Part shown: in pieces, positions 37,601 to 48,708 of the stretch
How the letters are laid out: every line of letters starts with the position of its first letter
How positions within the stretch are numbered: position 1 is the first letter of the stretch
Assembly: GCF_036884655.1 (NCBI RefSeq)
Contig: NC_088357.1
Span: forward strand, 42,850,001 to 42,914,000
DNA length: 64,000 bases
Direction of reading: 5' to 3'
Source of the DNA: Musa acuminata AAA Group
Lineage: Eukaryota > Streptophyta > Magnoliopsida > Zingiberales > Musaceae
The notes under the pieces: model-generated
Told to the model about the DNA's origin: nothing
The model's database searches: none
Seen by the model: the letters and a program-made list of their open reading frames with translations, nothing else
Program-made: the position numbers and the translations under genes

Positions 37601-38619
37601 TGAGACCAAGGTATATTTCTCTCCATTATTTATCTTCATGATAAAATAAAACATTTCTGTGCTAAAACATAAATTAGGCCAGTCACATATTAACTAATGT
37701 TCCAATTAACTGTTCATCTGCTTTGCATTTCAACTGTTGATGGAGCAAGCAAGATGAAACAAACGATTAAAATTGTCAGCAAGCACTCAAAACTCACCTA
37801 ATTCATGATTTTAGGTAACAAATGTGAACACTCATCATACTTAGGTTGAATGGGCAACTAAGCTGGGAAATCCCTGTTACACGTATCCTTTTGTTAATGC
37901 AAATTTTGACATGTAAGTCCATAACTACAGAATCTATTTGTCCTGGGTCAAGATACTTTTAGCCTGTGCAATTGTTCATGCTATATCACACTTGCTTGAC
38001 TTTTCATGTACAACCCTATCATCTTTAAAGGCACATAGGGGACCTGCCTGGTCCCCAAATCAGTGTCATATCGTGCTTTGAAAGACCACTCGATTGATGT
38101 ATTGGGTGTGTCTCCTCAGTGGTGGGAAACAGCATGCATTTATTAGGGTTGGGTAGCATGTTGGAAAATCCATCTGTGCTGTGGATATATTCAGAACAAT
38201 CATCATAGATTTTTTGATCCCATGAAACCTCATGAATGATTCTGTCAGACAAATACAACTATTTTATCACTATATATACAGTTTATGAATGAATATGCCA
38301 ACAGAAAAACAAGAACCAGTTACAAAGCTGTACTTTCATCAAAAAAGTTCCCTCAGATGTTTAATAAGTTAGGCCACTTATCCACCCAAATGAAATATAA
38401 CTTTGTAATCAATACTGAAAAAATAACCAAATGTATTTCAATAAACCTTGACCAAGAACATGAGAAGGACCTCTTCATGAAGACATCTGAGTGAAAGATG
38501 TTGGCATAGCATCATGCCATCAACTAAAAGTTCTTGGTGCATAATTTCAGGTCAAATTCATCAACTTCACTAGTAGAAATGAACAAAGCCCTACTTCTAT
38601 TTACAGAAAACGGAGGAAT

Positions 38620-38661
<42 letters not shown>

Positions 38662-38973
38662 CCCTCACCCCATGAGGTTGACGCAAAGGTGTTTGCTGAG
38701 CTCACAGAAGAGTTCAAACATCTGACCGAGGTCGGCGGCGTTGCCGTGGGAGTAGAGCACGGTAAGGCTCGCCGCGGGATTCTTGACGTACATGGCGACG
38801 ATCTCCGTCCCCCGCCTCGTCCGCAGCCGCCGCACCTCCACGTTCTCCCGCGCCGGCACCTCCGTCATCTCCAGCCGCCCCGCCGCCGCGTCTGCCACGA
38901 CCACCCCGTACGACGGCGGGCTCGGCGGGAAGAATGCAAACTTCGCCGCCACCGAAGACGTTACCCCGCCCAT
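34610..38973 (-). CDS. ABHD17-like alpha/beta-hydrolase (serine hydrolase)
   Basis: Five exons: 38973-38669, 36422-36386, 36299-36063, 35977-35930, 35077-34610; 364 residues. The start at 38973 gives [17 protein letters not shown], as in plant relatives. Oxyanion/strand motif [11 protein letters not shown] in exon 1, nucleophile elbow [10 protein letters not shown] with Ser148, probable acid Asp in MADDVVD (213-214) and His242 in GGNHCNLE form the catalytic triad. Animal ABHD17 proteins remove palmitate from membrane proteins; the plant substrate is not known. The last about 85 residues are a Lys/Arg/Ser-rich tail with repeated [13 protein letters not shown] units, probably disordered and phosphorylatable. 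Intron 1 is 2.2 kb and begins with a long CT tract on the transcribed strand. Confidence 0.93.
38623..38660. repeat. (AG)n microsatellite just after a splice donor
   Basis: About 19 AG units. On the transcribed strand it is a CT tract beginning 8 bases downstream of the donor of ABHD17 intron 1 (GT at 38668-38667). Confidence 0.97.
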
Positions 38974-39277
38974 CTCCCACCCCAGAGCACCCGCAAAGGC
39001 CCGACCTTTACGCTCCTCCCCTCTCCAACGCACCTCCGATCGTCAGATTCGCCGCGAAAAGTATCGAAAAGAGCGATTTTGATCGCACTCCAGGGAGACG
39101 GCAAGGTTAGGAGGATAGGATTCGAGGGAAAGGGTTCGGCTTGCTCTCCAGATTCGGGCGAGCTCGATCGATGGAAGGAAGAGACGGGAGAGGGGAATGA
39201 GAAATAGAAGCATTAGTTACCATTTTAAAATGGATAAAATTACGGGGGAAGTCTTAAAAGAGTGAGATGGATTTTAA

Positions 39278-39325
39278 ATAATAATATTATTATTGCATAT
39301 AACAAATAATAATAATAATAATAAG
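39278..39325. repeat. imperfect (AAT)n tract
   Basis: Two short AAT/TTA runs, 39280-39294 and 39307-39325, upstream of the ABHD17-type gene. Confidence 0.75.
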
Positions 39326-39367
39326 GAAAATAATTAAAAGAAAAAAAGAAAGAAGGAAATGGTTTGG

Positions 39368-39398
39368 AGCACGTGATTTTAGATGCGGATCACGTGCT
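39368..39398. promoter_or_regulatory. paired G-boxes in a perfect inverted repeat
   Basis: AGCACGTGAT at 39368-39377 and its exact reverse complement ATCACGTGCT at 39389-39398, 11 bases apart; each arm contains CACGTG. It lies about 400 bp upstream of the ABHD17-type start codon and may be a bZIP or bHLH site (ABA or light response). Confidence 0.55.
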
Positions 39399-39399
39399 A

Positions 39400-41640
39400 C
39401 CCGGATACCATGGTAGCAATTTTGTGATTTCTCGCTGCAAATGGCACCATGAACACTCCCCTATTATTTTCCTTGATGTGTGATCAATGTATACATTCAA
39501 ATATCAAATGGAAGATTGAAAATAAATGACTGCACAGCCTTTCTGATCCCACTGATGCATTCAAGAACATTAATGATACTCAATAATTTCAGAAGATTAC
39601 TCAGGAACATTGATGATGGTCAATAATTTCAGCATGTAAAGGCTCTGCTACTCCCCCTTTATTTAGTCAGACAACAAACAAATAACATCTACTAGGAGTG
39701 GCTACTACTGTCATTTTCTGCTCAAGATCAGAATAGCAAAGATATAAGATGTAGTACTTCAATCATCTGCCTTATAAATGTGTGTAGTTTGATTTCTTTC
39801 AGCATATCTGCAATAAAGAATGATTATAACACATGAATTCAGTAACTTAACACATTTCTTGCAGGATTTTATGCAGAATCAAAGGCAAATTGTGAATATT
39901 TCAAGCATTCATCAGTCATTATGTGGCCTCTCCTGTTAATTATGGCATGGGGGAGTCTTGCTATCTGCATCTGCTGAAGCATCAGGCAAAGAGGGGGTTG
40001 CTGCTCCATTTGTTTATCAAAAGCTGATGACTTTGGTACTGTCTAAGCTTATCATCTGACATGGGGACCTCCAGCCTTTATTGGAGTGCAAAGGTGGACA
40101 GTGGAGTGTTGCTTTCTTAGCTTTGTCCTGAAGAAGTGATGATATGATATCAATTCAAATGGAAAGAGACATTTTTTTTCTTTCTGGGCATGGGGCCATA
40201 CCTCAAAAGGGCTCATTCTCTTACATCCTTCATCCTGTTCCTGAGACAATTCCACATGTCACCTCTTAGGGTGGACTTTTATGTGGTCAATGATCCTGTG
40301 ATTTTTTGCTTCTTCACTAACTGTGGTCACTGGAATTCTACTTTGGAGAAAGAGCTGCAGCATTTCATCAAATGCTATGAATTGCTTGGGCAGAGGAAGA
40401 TTGGAGTGGAAGTCAACTTCAGCTGAACCAGATGACTTTGGATTTGATGAGGATGACAAGATTTTTGCAGACCTTGTCAATAGTCAATGTGGAAGTGCAC
40501 TGAATGATGGCTCCTCAATCACATGTTTGTGCCTGTTACGATTTGGTGAGGATGACAATAACCCCTTGATGAGACTGTCATCAGAGGATTGAACAAAAGC
40601 AGATTAAAGTGGTGGCACATCACCTGACTTTAACTATAGGAAGAATCTCTTTGGTGTCTGAATGGTTCTTACCATCATCAAATTCCCCCCTCAGCAGTCC
40701 CTTTTAGTGGCTAAGTGACCACTTGGGTAACATGAGAATGATTGATACATCAATCTCATTATGCATACATACATTGCCCTGAAAGATGAGTTCAGAATTC
40801 AGCAAAACAAAAGCTAAAATGAAACTTTCTTTCGAGTTAGGAATGAAAGTGGAGACATTTTCAGAAATACTCGTGTTTCTATAGTCATATCCACACAGCA
40901 ACCAGAGAAGATTCAAAGAACCACCTTCTTCAACGAAAATAAGATGCTTCTTGCCAAGTTCATGGACTGCAAAACTAGCTGAAGCTACAGAATGAAGAGC
41001 TTGCCATGCCAATCTTTGTTCAATGCACAGATTGTTTCGTTTCAATCATTTTGAATGCTTACTGGTGAATATGCTTTTTATTCTTGGTTCCATCTTCTGA
41101 AACGAAGCTGGAGAGCAAAAGTCTTGATTGCAAGACCAAGAACACCATCAAGAAATGGAGAATGGCCTGTAAATGGCCCTTCAGTGATCAGCAGCTAAAA
41201 GAATAGACTGTTAACATATGCTATAAAGTTGTCCTTTAATGTAGATAGATAAAAAGTACTTGAGGATATAAAATATTTTTTTTTTGACAAAGGGTTAGAT
41301 ATATAAAAAGCTTGACTAAGTTAGAAATATATATTATACTAATTTAAAATTTTAGAAAAAAATTTAAATTAGATTCATATTCAAACCTTATAAAATCATA
41401 TAACAATGTCTTAGCAGTGCTCTTCCTAAATTCTGAAAGTAAAAAAAATCAATTTTGGACAGATTTTTTCCGATAAATTATTCTGTATTTTTTTTTCCAC
41501 GTATCAGTTCGTTTTGCATCTGTTATAGCAACAATGACATAAGCAACATGCGGCACGTGCTACCCACCATCTGGCAGTTCTCGCGGCGGCACCTCGCTCT
41601 CCCGCGAAGCAATCGAAGAACGATCGACAAAGCGAAGAGA
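39400..41640. other. intergenic spacer, no supported gene
   Basis: Holds a roughly 50-bp tandem duplication at about 39555-39635 (repeated caataatttcag) and a single CACGTG near 41556. Overlapping open frames on both strands at 40052-40592 and 40704-41045 have no recognisable domain and no matching splice sites that I could defend. Confidence 0.45.
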
Positions 41641-41653
41641 AGAAGAGGTAGCG

Positions 41654-44395
41654 ATGTGCCAAATCCCTAACCCTATCTCGTCTCCTAGTCCCAGTCCGAT
41701 CCCGAGCCCTGGCCCCGACCCTGACCCCGGCGGCGAGGAGAGCAGCTCCGCCTTCGCCGTCGCCGCCGTCGTCCAGCAGCTCGTCGCCATGCTCCCCGCC
41801 CCTGACCACGATAAGCGGGATGCTGCCCTCCTCGCTCTCCTCAACCTCGCCGTCCACAACGAGTGGTGAGTGAGTTCACCGATCTGCTCTTCTTCTTCTG
41901 CTCCTCAGAGAACCTTTCCGATCTGGATGTTTTGAAGATCATCCGTCATTTAATTGTGAAGATCCTTACAAGAATTTGCGTCCAAGTTTGCTTGGGCAAA
42001 TCAAAGCTGATGATGAGCAGGGTTGCGATTTCAATGGGTGTTTGCCTTCCCTGTCTGCACTTGGGGCTTGTTGAGATAACCTTCAAATGATTGGGAATTG
42101 AGGAATCTCGTGTTTATCGACTTATTTGAGGATCGTAAAGACATTTAGCTTCTTTGATTTGTTTTCCGAAAAAGAAACAAGCAATTGCAGGCTAAGTTTC
42201 ATGTTACAGCTGACGTTGTAATTACCTCGTTCTTTCTGTTCTGATGTCTTCTTAGCATCTTATCTCTTGTGGAGTAGCTTTATGAATCATGTGTCCTGTG
42301 CTTTGAATTTTTTTTATTACAAGTCAAGGAACTACTTAGTTGTTAAGGTGATGACTAAATTGTTAACCTTTTTAGCACAAAATTTTGTAAATTAAACATA
42401 TTGTGCTAACTTTAAGCAACCTGATATCTCAAGTATTGGTACATTATGACATCTGTTAGCCCATGAACACTTTGCCATCGCAATGGATGTTTATGAATGA
42501 CATTGCGAAATCAACATTCTGAATTACGATCTGCCGAAATTAGTACCTGAACTCTTCTTAAGTCCAGATGCTGCCTGTCACTTACTGAGTATTGTTACCT
42601 TCACCATGTATTCATTTGTAAAGTTGCTGAGGTACCTGTGTTCAAGGTGGCAGGAATTTTGATGATATAGAGTAGCTAGCAAAGGGTTCAGATTGGCATC
42701 AAGGATCATATAGCGTCGTGTGAGTTTCTTTGTCTGATTTGGGTTGTTGGAGTTAGTTATTCTTGTGAATTGCCGGACCAACAAGAGAGTTGACCTGTTT
42801 TACTTTTTTTTTTTTTCACAAAACTACCCTTGACCCAACATGACATGCGCCTGAAATTATTTAGTTGATCTTATTTCCATCCGTCTTGAACATTGGAACC
42901 AAGAGTGCCATATGCTTCTTTAGTTCAGTACCTTTTCTGGGCTTATCTTTAGGTTGTAAAACCTTGCAAGAACTAAATTAATTTCTGTTGTCAAATGTTT
43001 GTCTGTTTGTTGAATAAGATTAACTTGCTTTTTATTTCTCTGATTTTAAAAGAAATTGTTAGAATGAATTATTTTGTTCTTACTAGTTTTATGCATCAAG
43101 AGTATTAGGACGAAAAGAAACTTGAGAAGTTAAATAAATTATTGTTGATCTATTGAAAATGGAGATTTTCCTTTTTACAAGGCTGCTTTTCTGTCAAAGA
43201 AACACACCAGCATTAGTACTTGTAGTTATTTACTACTTACAACTATTATTGGCTTCTTGTTTGGAATAAGTATTAGTGGTATGATACCTTAAATATTACT
43301 GTATTATTTTTTATTAATATATTGTAGTTTTGTTATACTGTGGAATTCGTCTCACAAATAGTTATGGTTACTTTGGTCATTGGGTTTTAGTTCTGCAAAC
43401 ATACATTTTGTTACTTCATATATTTTGTGTGTTTCTGTGATTTTTTTAATCATTTTCTTATCATAGATACTTTAAGATGCTTCAATTGCTTTTATGGTAT
43501 TGATAGTGTTGGCTGTTGTAATTCAGTTAACATAGTGAAAGTTGCATGCATTTGGTTGAATTATGAACAAGTAGGATAGAAGTATTGAACACCTATTCCT
43601 AGTGTACTTTTAATTTATTTTTCACTTTTTTGTTGAAACATTGATTTCTACTAAGATATTTTTTTCTTGTCAGAAATAAGGATAGAATAGTGAAGAGTCA
43701 TGCTGTGCCGCATCTAGTGGAGCTCCTCAGGTCTCAGAAGAACAATCTAAGAGAGCCACTGCAGCAGTGCTGACGCTCTCAGCTTCAACACCTAACAAAC
43801 CACCTATTGCCACCTACGGAGCAGTGCCCCTTCTTGTTCAAATACTCATTGCAGGTAGTATCCAAGTAAGGGTTGATGCTGTCACAGCCTTGTATAATCT
43901 GTCTCCCTGTGAAAACATTTCCAATTTTATTCTTCCCTCAGAAGCAGTTAAGCCTCTCCTGACCCTTTTAAAGGACTGCAAGAGATACTCTAAGTTTGTT
44001 GAGAAGGTCACTGGTCTATTGGAAATCCTGTCCAGAACTGAAGAATTTGAGGTAGGGATTTTAACACTGGTAGAGACTGTTGAAGAAGGTTCATTGCTCA
44101 ACGCAGAATATGCTGATGGAGTGTTGCTTTCTTTGTGCAGTAGTTGCCAGGAGACATATGGGGATCTTTATCCTAAAAGAAGGTCCAATTCCAGGACTTA
44201 TGTTGTTAATTTTGGAGGGCACAAAGAAGGCCTGGGAGCGGGCTCACAACCTTTTGGATCCGAGATGACTACACTAAAAAGAAAGTTGTGTCGAAGGAAC
44301 TGGAGATTCTAGTTTATGACATTGCTACTCAGGTTAATGGTCCAATCAATGCTGCAACAACAGCGAAGAAATTAATGGAGGATATGGCTAGATGA
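41654..44395 (+). pseudogene. armadillo-repeat protein (PUB/ARM-like), disabled
   Basis: Exon 1 41654-41865 encodes a Pro-rich start and the first ARM helix (RDAALLALLNLAVHNE); exon 2 43674-44395 encodes further ARM repeats (AVPHLVELLRSQ, GAVPLLVQILIAGS, TALYNLSPCENIS, VKPLLTLLKDCKRYSKF) and a C-terminus ending MARstop. Plant ARM proteins of this type (with or without a U-box) mediate protein interactions. The frame is broken: joining exon 1 at its best donor gives TG/A, a stop where relatives have Arg; about 4 nt are missing at 43755/43756 (LRE then TAAVLTLSA in another frame); one extra T lies at 44167-44169; and about 5 nt are lost at 44260. Each break restores family-like sequence in a new frame, so these are lesions, not exon boundaries. 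No intact U-box is present. Confidence 0.82.
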
Positions 44396-45590
44396 GATAC
44401 AGAATATACCATCACCAAGGTTCAGCCTTGACAAAGACACCGTTAGGTCACTAACTTGATATTGCTTTTTTCTGTAGCTGGTTTACAAAATTTTAGTTAC
44501 AAGTCTAGGATTTGTTGGCATTAAGTGTAAGATGGCTGTGTTGAATTGTTTGTAAACCATGCTCTTCTTTTCCTTTTGTTTCCCCTTTTCTATGTACATA
44601 CACCTTATGCATACTGGCGTTTAGCCATCTTGCTAGGAGTGGTGTGGTATGGCTTGAGTTGTGCAATGATTTTCTGCATAGTAAATCATTGTCTTTTGCT
44701 TTTATTGAATCTTCAGTTTAGTGAAAAAGATGTGCTTGAAAATTCAATTTAGAAACCCGTAGTGGACTTTAATGTTGTTACTTTTATTACTTGATACAGT
44801 ATATCAGTGTTCATGGATGATTGATTTGCAACTGCACTGGTACAGTTGATCTGCAAAAATGTGGGTAACCCCATTTAATAAGTATCTGACATTTTGAGAA
44901 AAATTATCATGCTTATGATATGCCCACATTCCGGAAAAGTGATCCAGCCTGAGGAAAGCCTATGCATATAATCGATGAGTGCCATTACTGCTGCATATAC
45001 AGAATGTTCTAAATGATGCTACATTCTTTTCAAATCTATTTCTACTCCCAAGTTAATCTACCTCAATCAACTTGTGAACCATCTTTCTTTTATTTGATTG
45101 TTGCTTCCTTTATCTGAATCAATGGGTGATAGTTTGTATTTTTTGATTTTGTTATTAAAAAAATCATGCTATGATGCAAATATTTCCCTGACCTTTTCGC
45201 AGATTGGATTTCCTCTTTTATCTTTCCTTCTTTGTGTGGATCATGTGCCAACAAAATTCCTTAAGAAAAGAAAAGAAAATTAAATACATAAATAAATAAT
45301 TGATGAAAAATATTAATAAAAATGTAATGGGAGAATAAAATATATTATTAAAGAAAATTTTCCTCATCAGATTTCTCTTTCTGAATTTTCTTTTCACAAG
45401 AAAATTCTTTCCATAAGAATAGGAAAAGAAGATTTTGTCCTAACAAGATTTTTCTATTGTGTTTTCCTTACGAACCAGAAAAAAGTCAAAGTAGTAGTTT
45501 ATTGTTGTTTTGATAGATAAAAAATAAAAAATACATTTATATGTTTAAAAATATTCTGTGTTTGGTATCCTCCACGGGTTGTGTAATCAC
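44396..45590. other. spacer downstream of the ARM pseudogene
   Basis: T-rich, probably former 3' UTR then spacer. No gene supported. Confidence 0.4.
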
Positions 45591-45594
45591 TGAA

Positions 45595-46520
45595 AAATTT
45601 AAATCCATTTTTTCTTAAAATTTAAAAATTTTATAATTATATTTTTACCCTATCTTAACAAGGAAAATTAATTCTCAATTGAAATCTAATTCTTGAATCA
45701 TGTGGATAAGAATTAATTATTTCTTTTTTTAGTGAGAAACTCTCCCTCTTATATTTAATGGATAATCCTTGTTCATCGAGGGTGACCTAGTGTTATATGT
45801 CAGCAGAAGATTATAAGGGAGGACCTGGTGGAAGGTAGGATCTTCAACTCTTTCTTGTCAATTATTTTTATTCTCAGAATTTTAATTCATAATATTCTTT
45901 GTTCATTATTTCAATTATTCTCTATTTATAGAATTTTGATATTAACTGTTGATGATGTTTAGGATTAAAAAGATGTTATTGTTGCATTGTTTTATTATTA
46001 AATTTTAAATCCTTATTTGCTTAAAACTTAAAAAATTTATAATTAGAATTTTACCTCATATAGGTTAATTTGTTTCCTTGCATGGGTCATATAATAAGGA
46101 AAATTATTTCTCTGATAAAATATAATTCTTAATTCGTGTGGGTAAGTTAGAAATAAAATAAAATAGTTAACTAATTATTAGATATAAGAATTAATTATTC
46201 CTTTCCTTATTGAAATCATCTTTCCTCTCAAATTTAATGACAAACAAACCTTTGTGTTCATCAATACTGGCCTAGGTTTGTCTGTCAATAGGGATTGTGA
46301 GGGAGGAGGATCTTCATCTTGGTGAGCTTGGTGAGAGATAGCTTCTCCTACTCTCTCTTATCAATTATTTTTATTTTTGAAGTTTTAATTCATAATTTCA
46401 TTTGCTTATGATTGCAATTATTTCCTATTTTCAAAATATTGTTTGCTCATTATTTTTAGAATTAAAAATATATTATTCATGCGCAATTTTATTATTAAAT
46501 TTATTTTACATATTAAATTA
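45595..46520. repeat. diverged tandem duplication upstream of SNF7
   Basis: Two units of roughly 400-480 bp (about 45600-46005 and 46008-46505) share ordered blocks: aaatcc followed by an A/T run, ggaaaattatt, agaattaattatt, gagggagga, tcaattatttttatt, ttttaattcataat and tttattattaaatt. It lies in the 5' region of SNF7 and may have duplicated a non-coding first exon. Confidence 0.7.
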
Positions 46521-46795
46521 TGATTCTGATAAAATTTTTGTTTTAGACTAATTATGGTAGTTCTTGCACGATTTTGTAGATTAACTCTCATGATATTTAT
46601 GCTTTAGGGACCTTTGATTAAAGGAAATAATTTGTTTTCATGTTGATGTCCAATCTTTTCCCCTCATTTAACATCTTCATCCTTTGAGACCATATTCAAA
46701 TATTTTTGCTGAATAAAATTAATTTAATTGTATAGGAAAGATGATCACATTTTTGTTGTTGCAGATTAAAGATCGATAGGAGGAAGCACATCCTG

Positions 46796-48708
46796 ATGTT
46801 TAGTTGGCTGTTCGGAAAGCGCAAGGAGGAGCCAAATACCTTGGCTACACTGGAAGAACTCAATGAGGTAATTCTGGTTTTCCTTGTTTTTGATTTTATA
46901 TGTTAGGAACATTTTGTCGTTGTTGAATACTTACCTTTAAGAGGGGGGTTGTGATATGTGAAGGAAGATCTCATATGCAATATGGAATTCTATGCTCCCA
47001 TGTACTGTCACATTATTTGTGTTCTGAAGTTTTTTATGGTTACAGATTTATATACGAGACTCATAACAAATTTATCTTCTTGTGTTTTCAACTTTGTTGC
47101 ACTTACTGATTTATACATTTGATGACACCAAGAATGTTGTCACATTAACGTGGTGCACATCTGGTTATTTAATGCAACATGTAAAGTAATTACTGTATAT
47201 AGCACACTGATACTTGAACCCGTCCTTGGTGTTTTATATAATTCAGAAACTCAAAATGCTAGAGAAAAGGGAGCAATTTCTTCTGAAGAAGATGGCTGCT
47301 GAGGTTGAGAAAGCTAAGGAGTTCACCAGAGAAAACAACAAGAGAGGTGAGCCTTTATGATGCTGATGGTGTTGGTAGAATGATCTACCTAGATATGGCT
47401 TTCCATGATACCAAAACTATGTCATCAATTTTTCTAAGAGAACAAGTTTGTGTCACAGGTCCCATAAGGATAAGATATATGTAACATGTCTTTTTCTTTT
47501 TCTGTAGAAACTCATTCATATCTGTTATGCAAGTGAGTTCCTTTGAGTTTTAGAGTGTAATCTGATGGCTATTTCTGTGTCTTCTGTGTTTGAGAAACCC
47601 AGGGTGCAAAGGATGGATATCATTAGTTGTTGTTTACCAAACACATCTTGTGATCAATCCTTTTTCCATTGTTGGTTATCAAGATTAAAAAATTAGGATA
47701 TGTTGATATTGCCATTTTTTGTAAATTTGAGTTTTTTTAATATAATTTTGTGCCAATTGCAGCTGCTATACAATGCTTGAGAAGGAAAAAACTTCATGAG
47801 CAAGAAGTTGAGAGGCTTGGGAACTACCAATTGCGGATTCATGATCAGGTTTCTTTTAGTTAAAGATGGATTTCACTGAGGTTGTGCCTCAGAATCAAGT
47901 AGTTAAATTTGGGGTTTGGTTATTTCTCAGATTATATTGTTGGAAGGTGCAAAATCTACAACAGAGACTGTTGATGCATTAAGAACTGGAGCAGCAGCTA
48001 TGAAGGCTATGCTGAAAGATACGTGAGTAGGTCATTTTGAAGTTCAACTGGACATTGCATATGGTTTTTCCCTGGACTTTTGTCTCATTCATTATTGCTT
48101 TGGTGGATAGGAGCATGTCTTATCTGTGCTGTTAGGGTTGCACAAAACAAATTAATAATTGAACTATCACCTCTACTGAATTGTTGAGCTTGCGCACATG
48201 CTGTATGATGGAATGTCCAACTCGTGAATCATGTTTAATTTGGTCATTCTTTGTCCTCTGAACTGAATCTTGTAATTCTTATATGTTGTCTTTTAGAAGA
48301 GATATGTGACTAATTGATTCTGCTTTCTGTTACAGTAATATTGATGATGTGGATAAGACAATGGATGAAATCAATGAGCAGACACAGGAAATGAAACAAA
48401 TTCAGGAAGCTTTGTCTGCTCCTATTGGAGCAGCAGCTGATTTTGATGAAGTATTAATCCTTAGAACTATTTCCATTTTCTTCTTGATAGCTGTTTTCCT
48501 GCACGTCGATTGATAAGCCATGTTGAAATTTCAGGATGAATTGGAAGCAGAACTTGAAGAGCTGGAGGCTGATGAACTGGCGGAACAACTACTTCAGCCA
48601 GCAACAACTGCTCCTGCTCCTTCAGTGCATGTTCCTGTCCATAGACAACCAACTCAGCCAGATCCACAGAAAACGCCTCCTGAAGAAGAACTTTCCATTA
48701 CAAGCTGA
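46796..48708 (+). CDS. SNF7: ESCRT-III core subunit SNF7 / VPS32 (CHMP4)
   Basis: Six exons: 46796-46867, 47247-47346, 47763-47848, 47931-48022, 48336-48450, 48535-48708; 212 residues, all GT-AG, in frame. Starts MFSWLFGKRKEE; the basic helix-rich N-terminal half (KLKMLEKREQFLLKKMAAEVEKA, RRKKLHEQEVERL) polymerises on endosomal membranes, and the C-terminal half is acidic with LEAELEELEADELAEQLL, the MIT-interacting region recognised by VPS4 and ALIX/BRO1. It forms ESCRT-III filaments for multivesicular-body sorting and membrane scission. An acceptor-like ttgttgcag at 46755-46763 just before the start suggests a 5' UTR intron. Length matches the family. Confidence 0.96.

Noticed and set aside
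40052..40592. Overlapping open frames, both strands, with a mildly acidic C-terminus on plus
   Set aside because: No recognised motif and no conserved splice layout.
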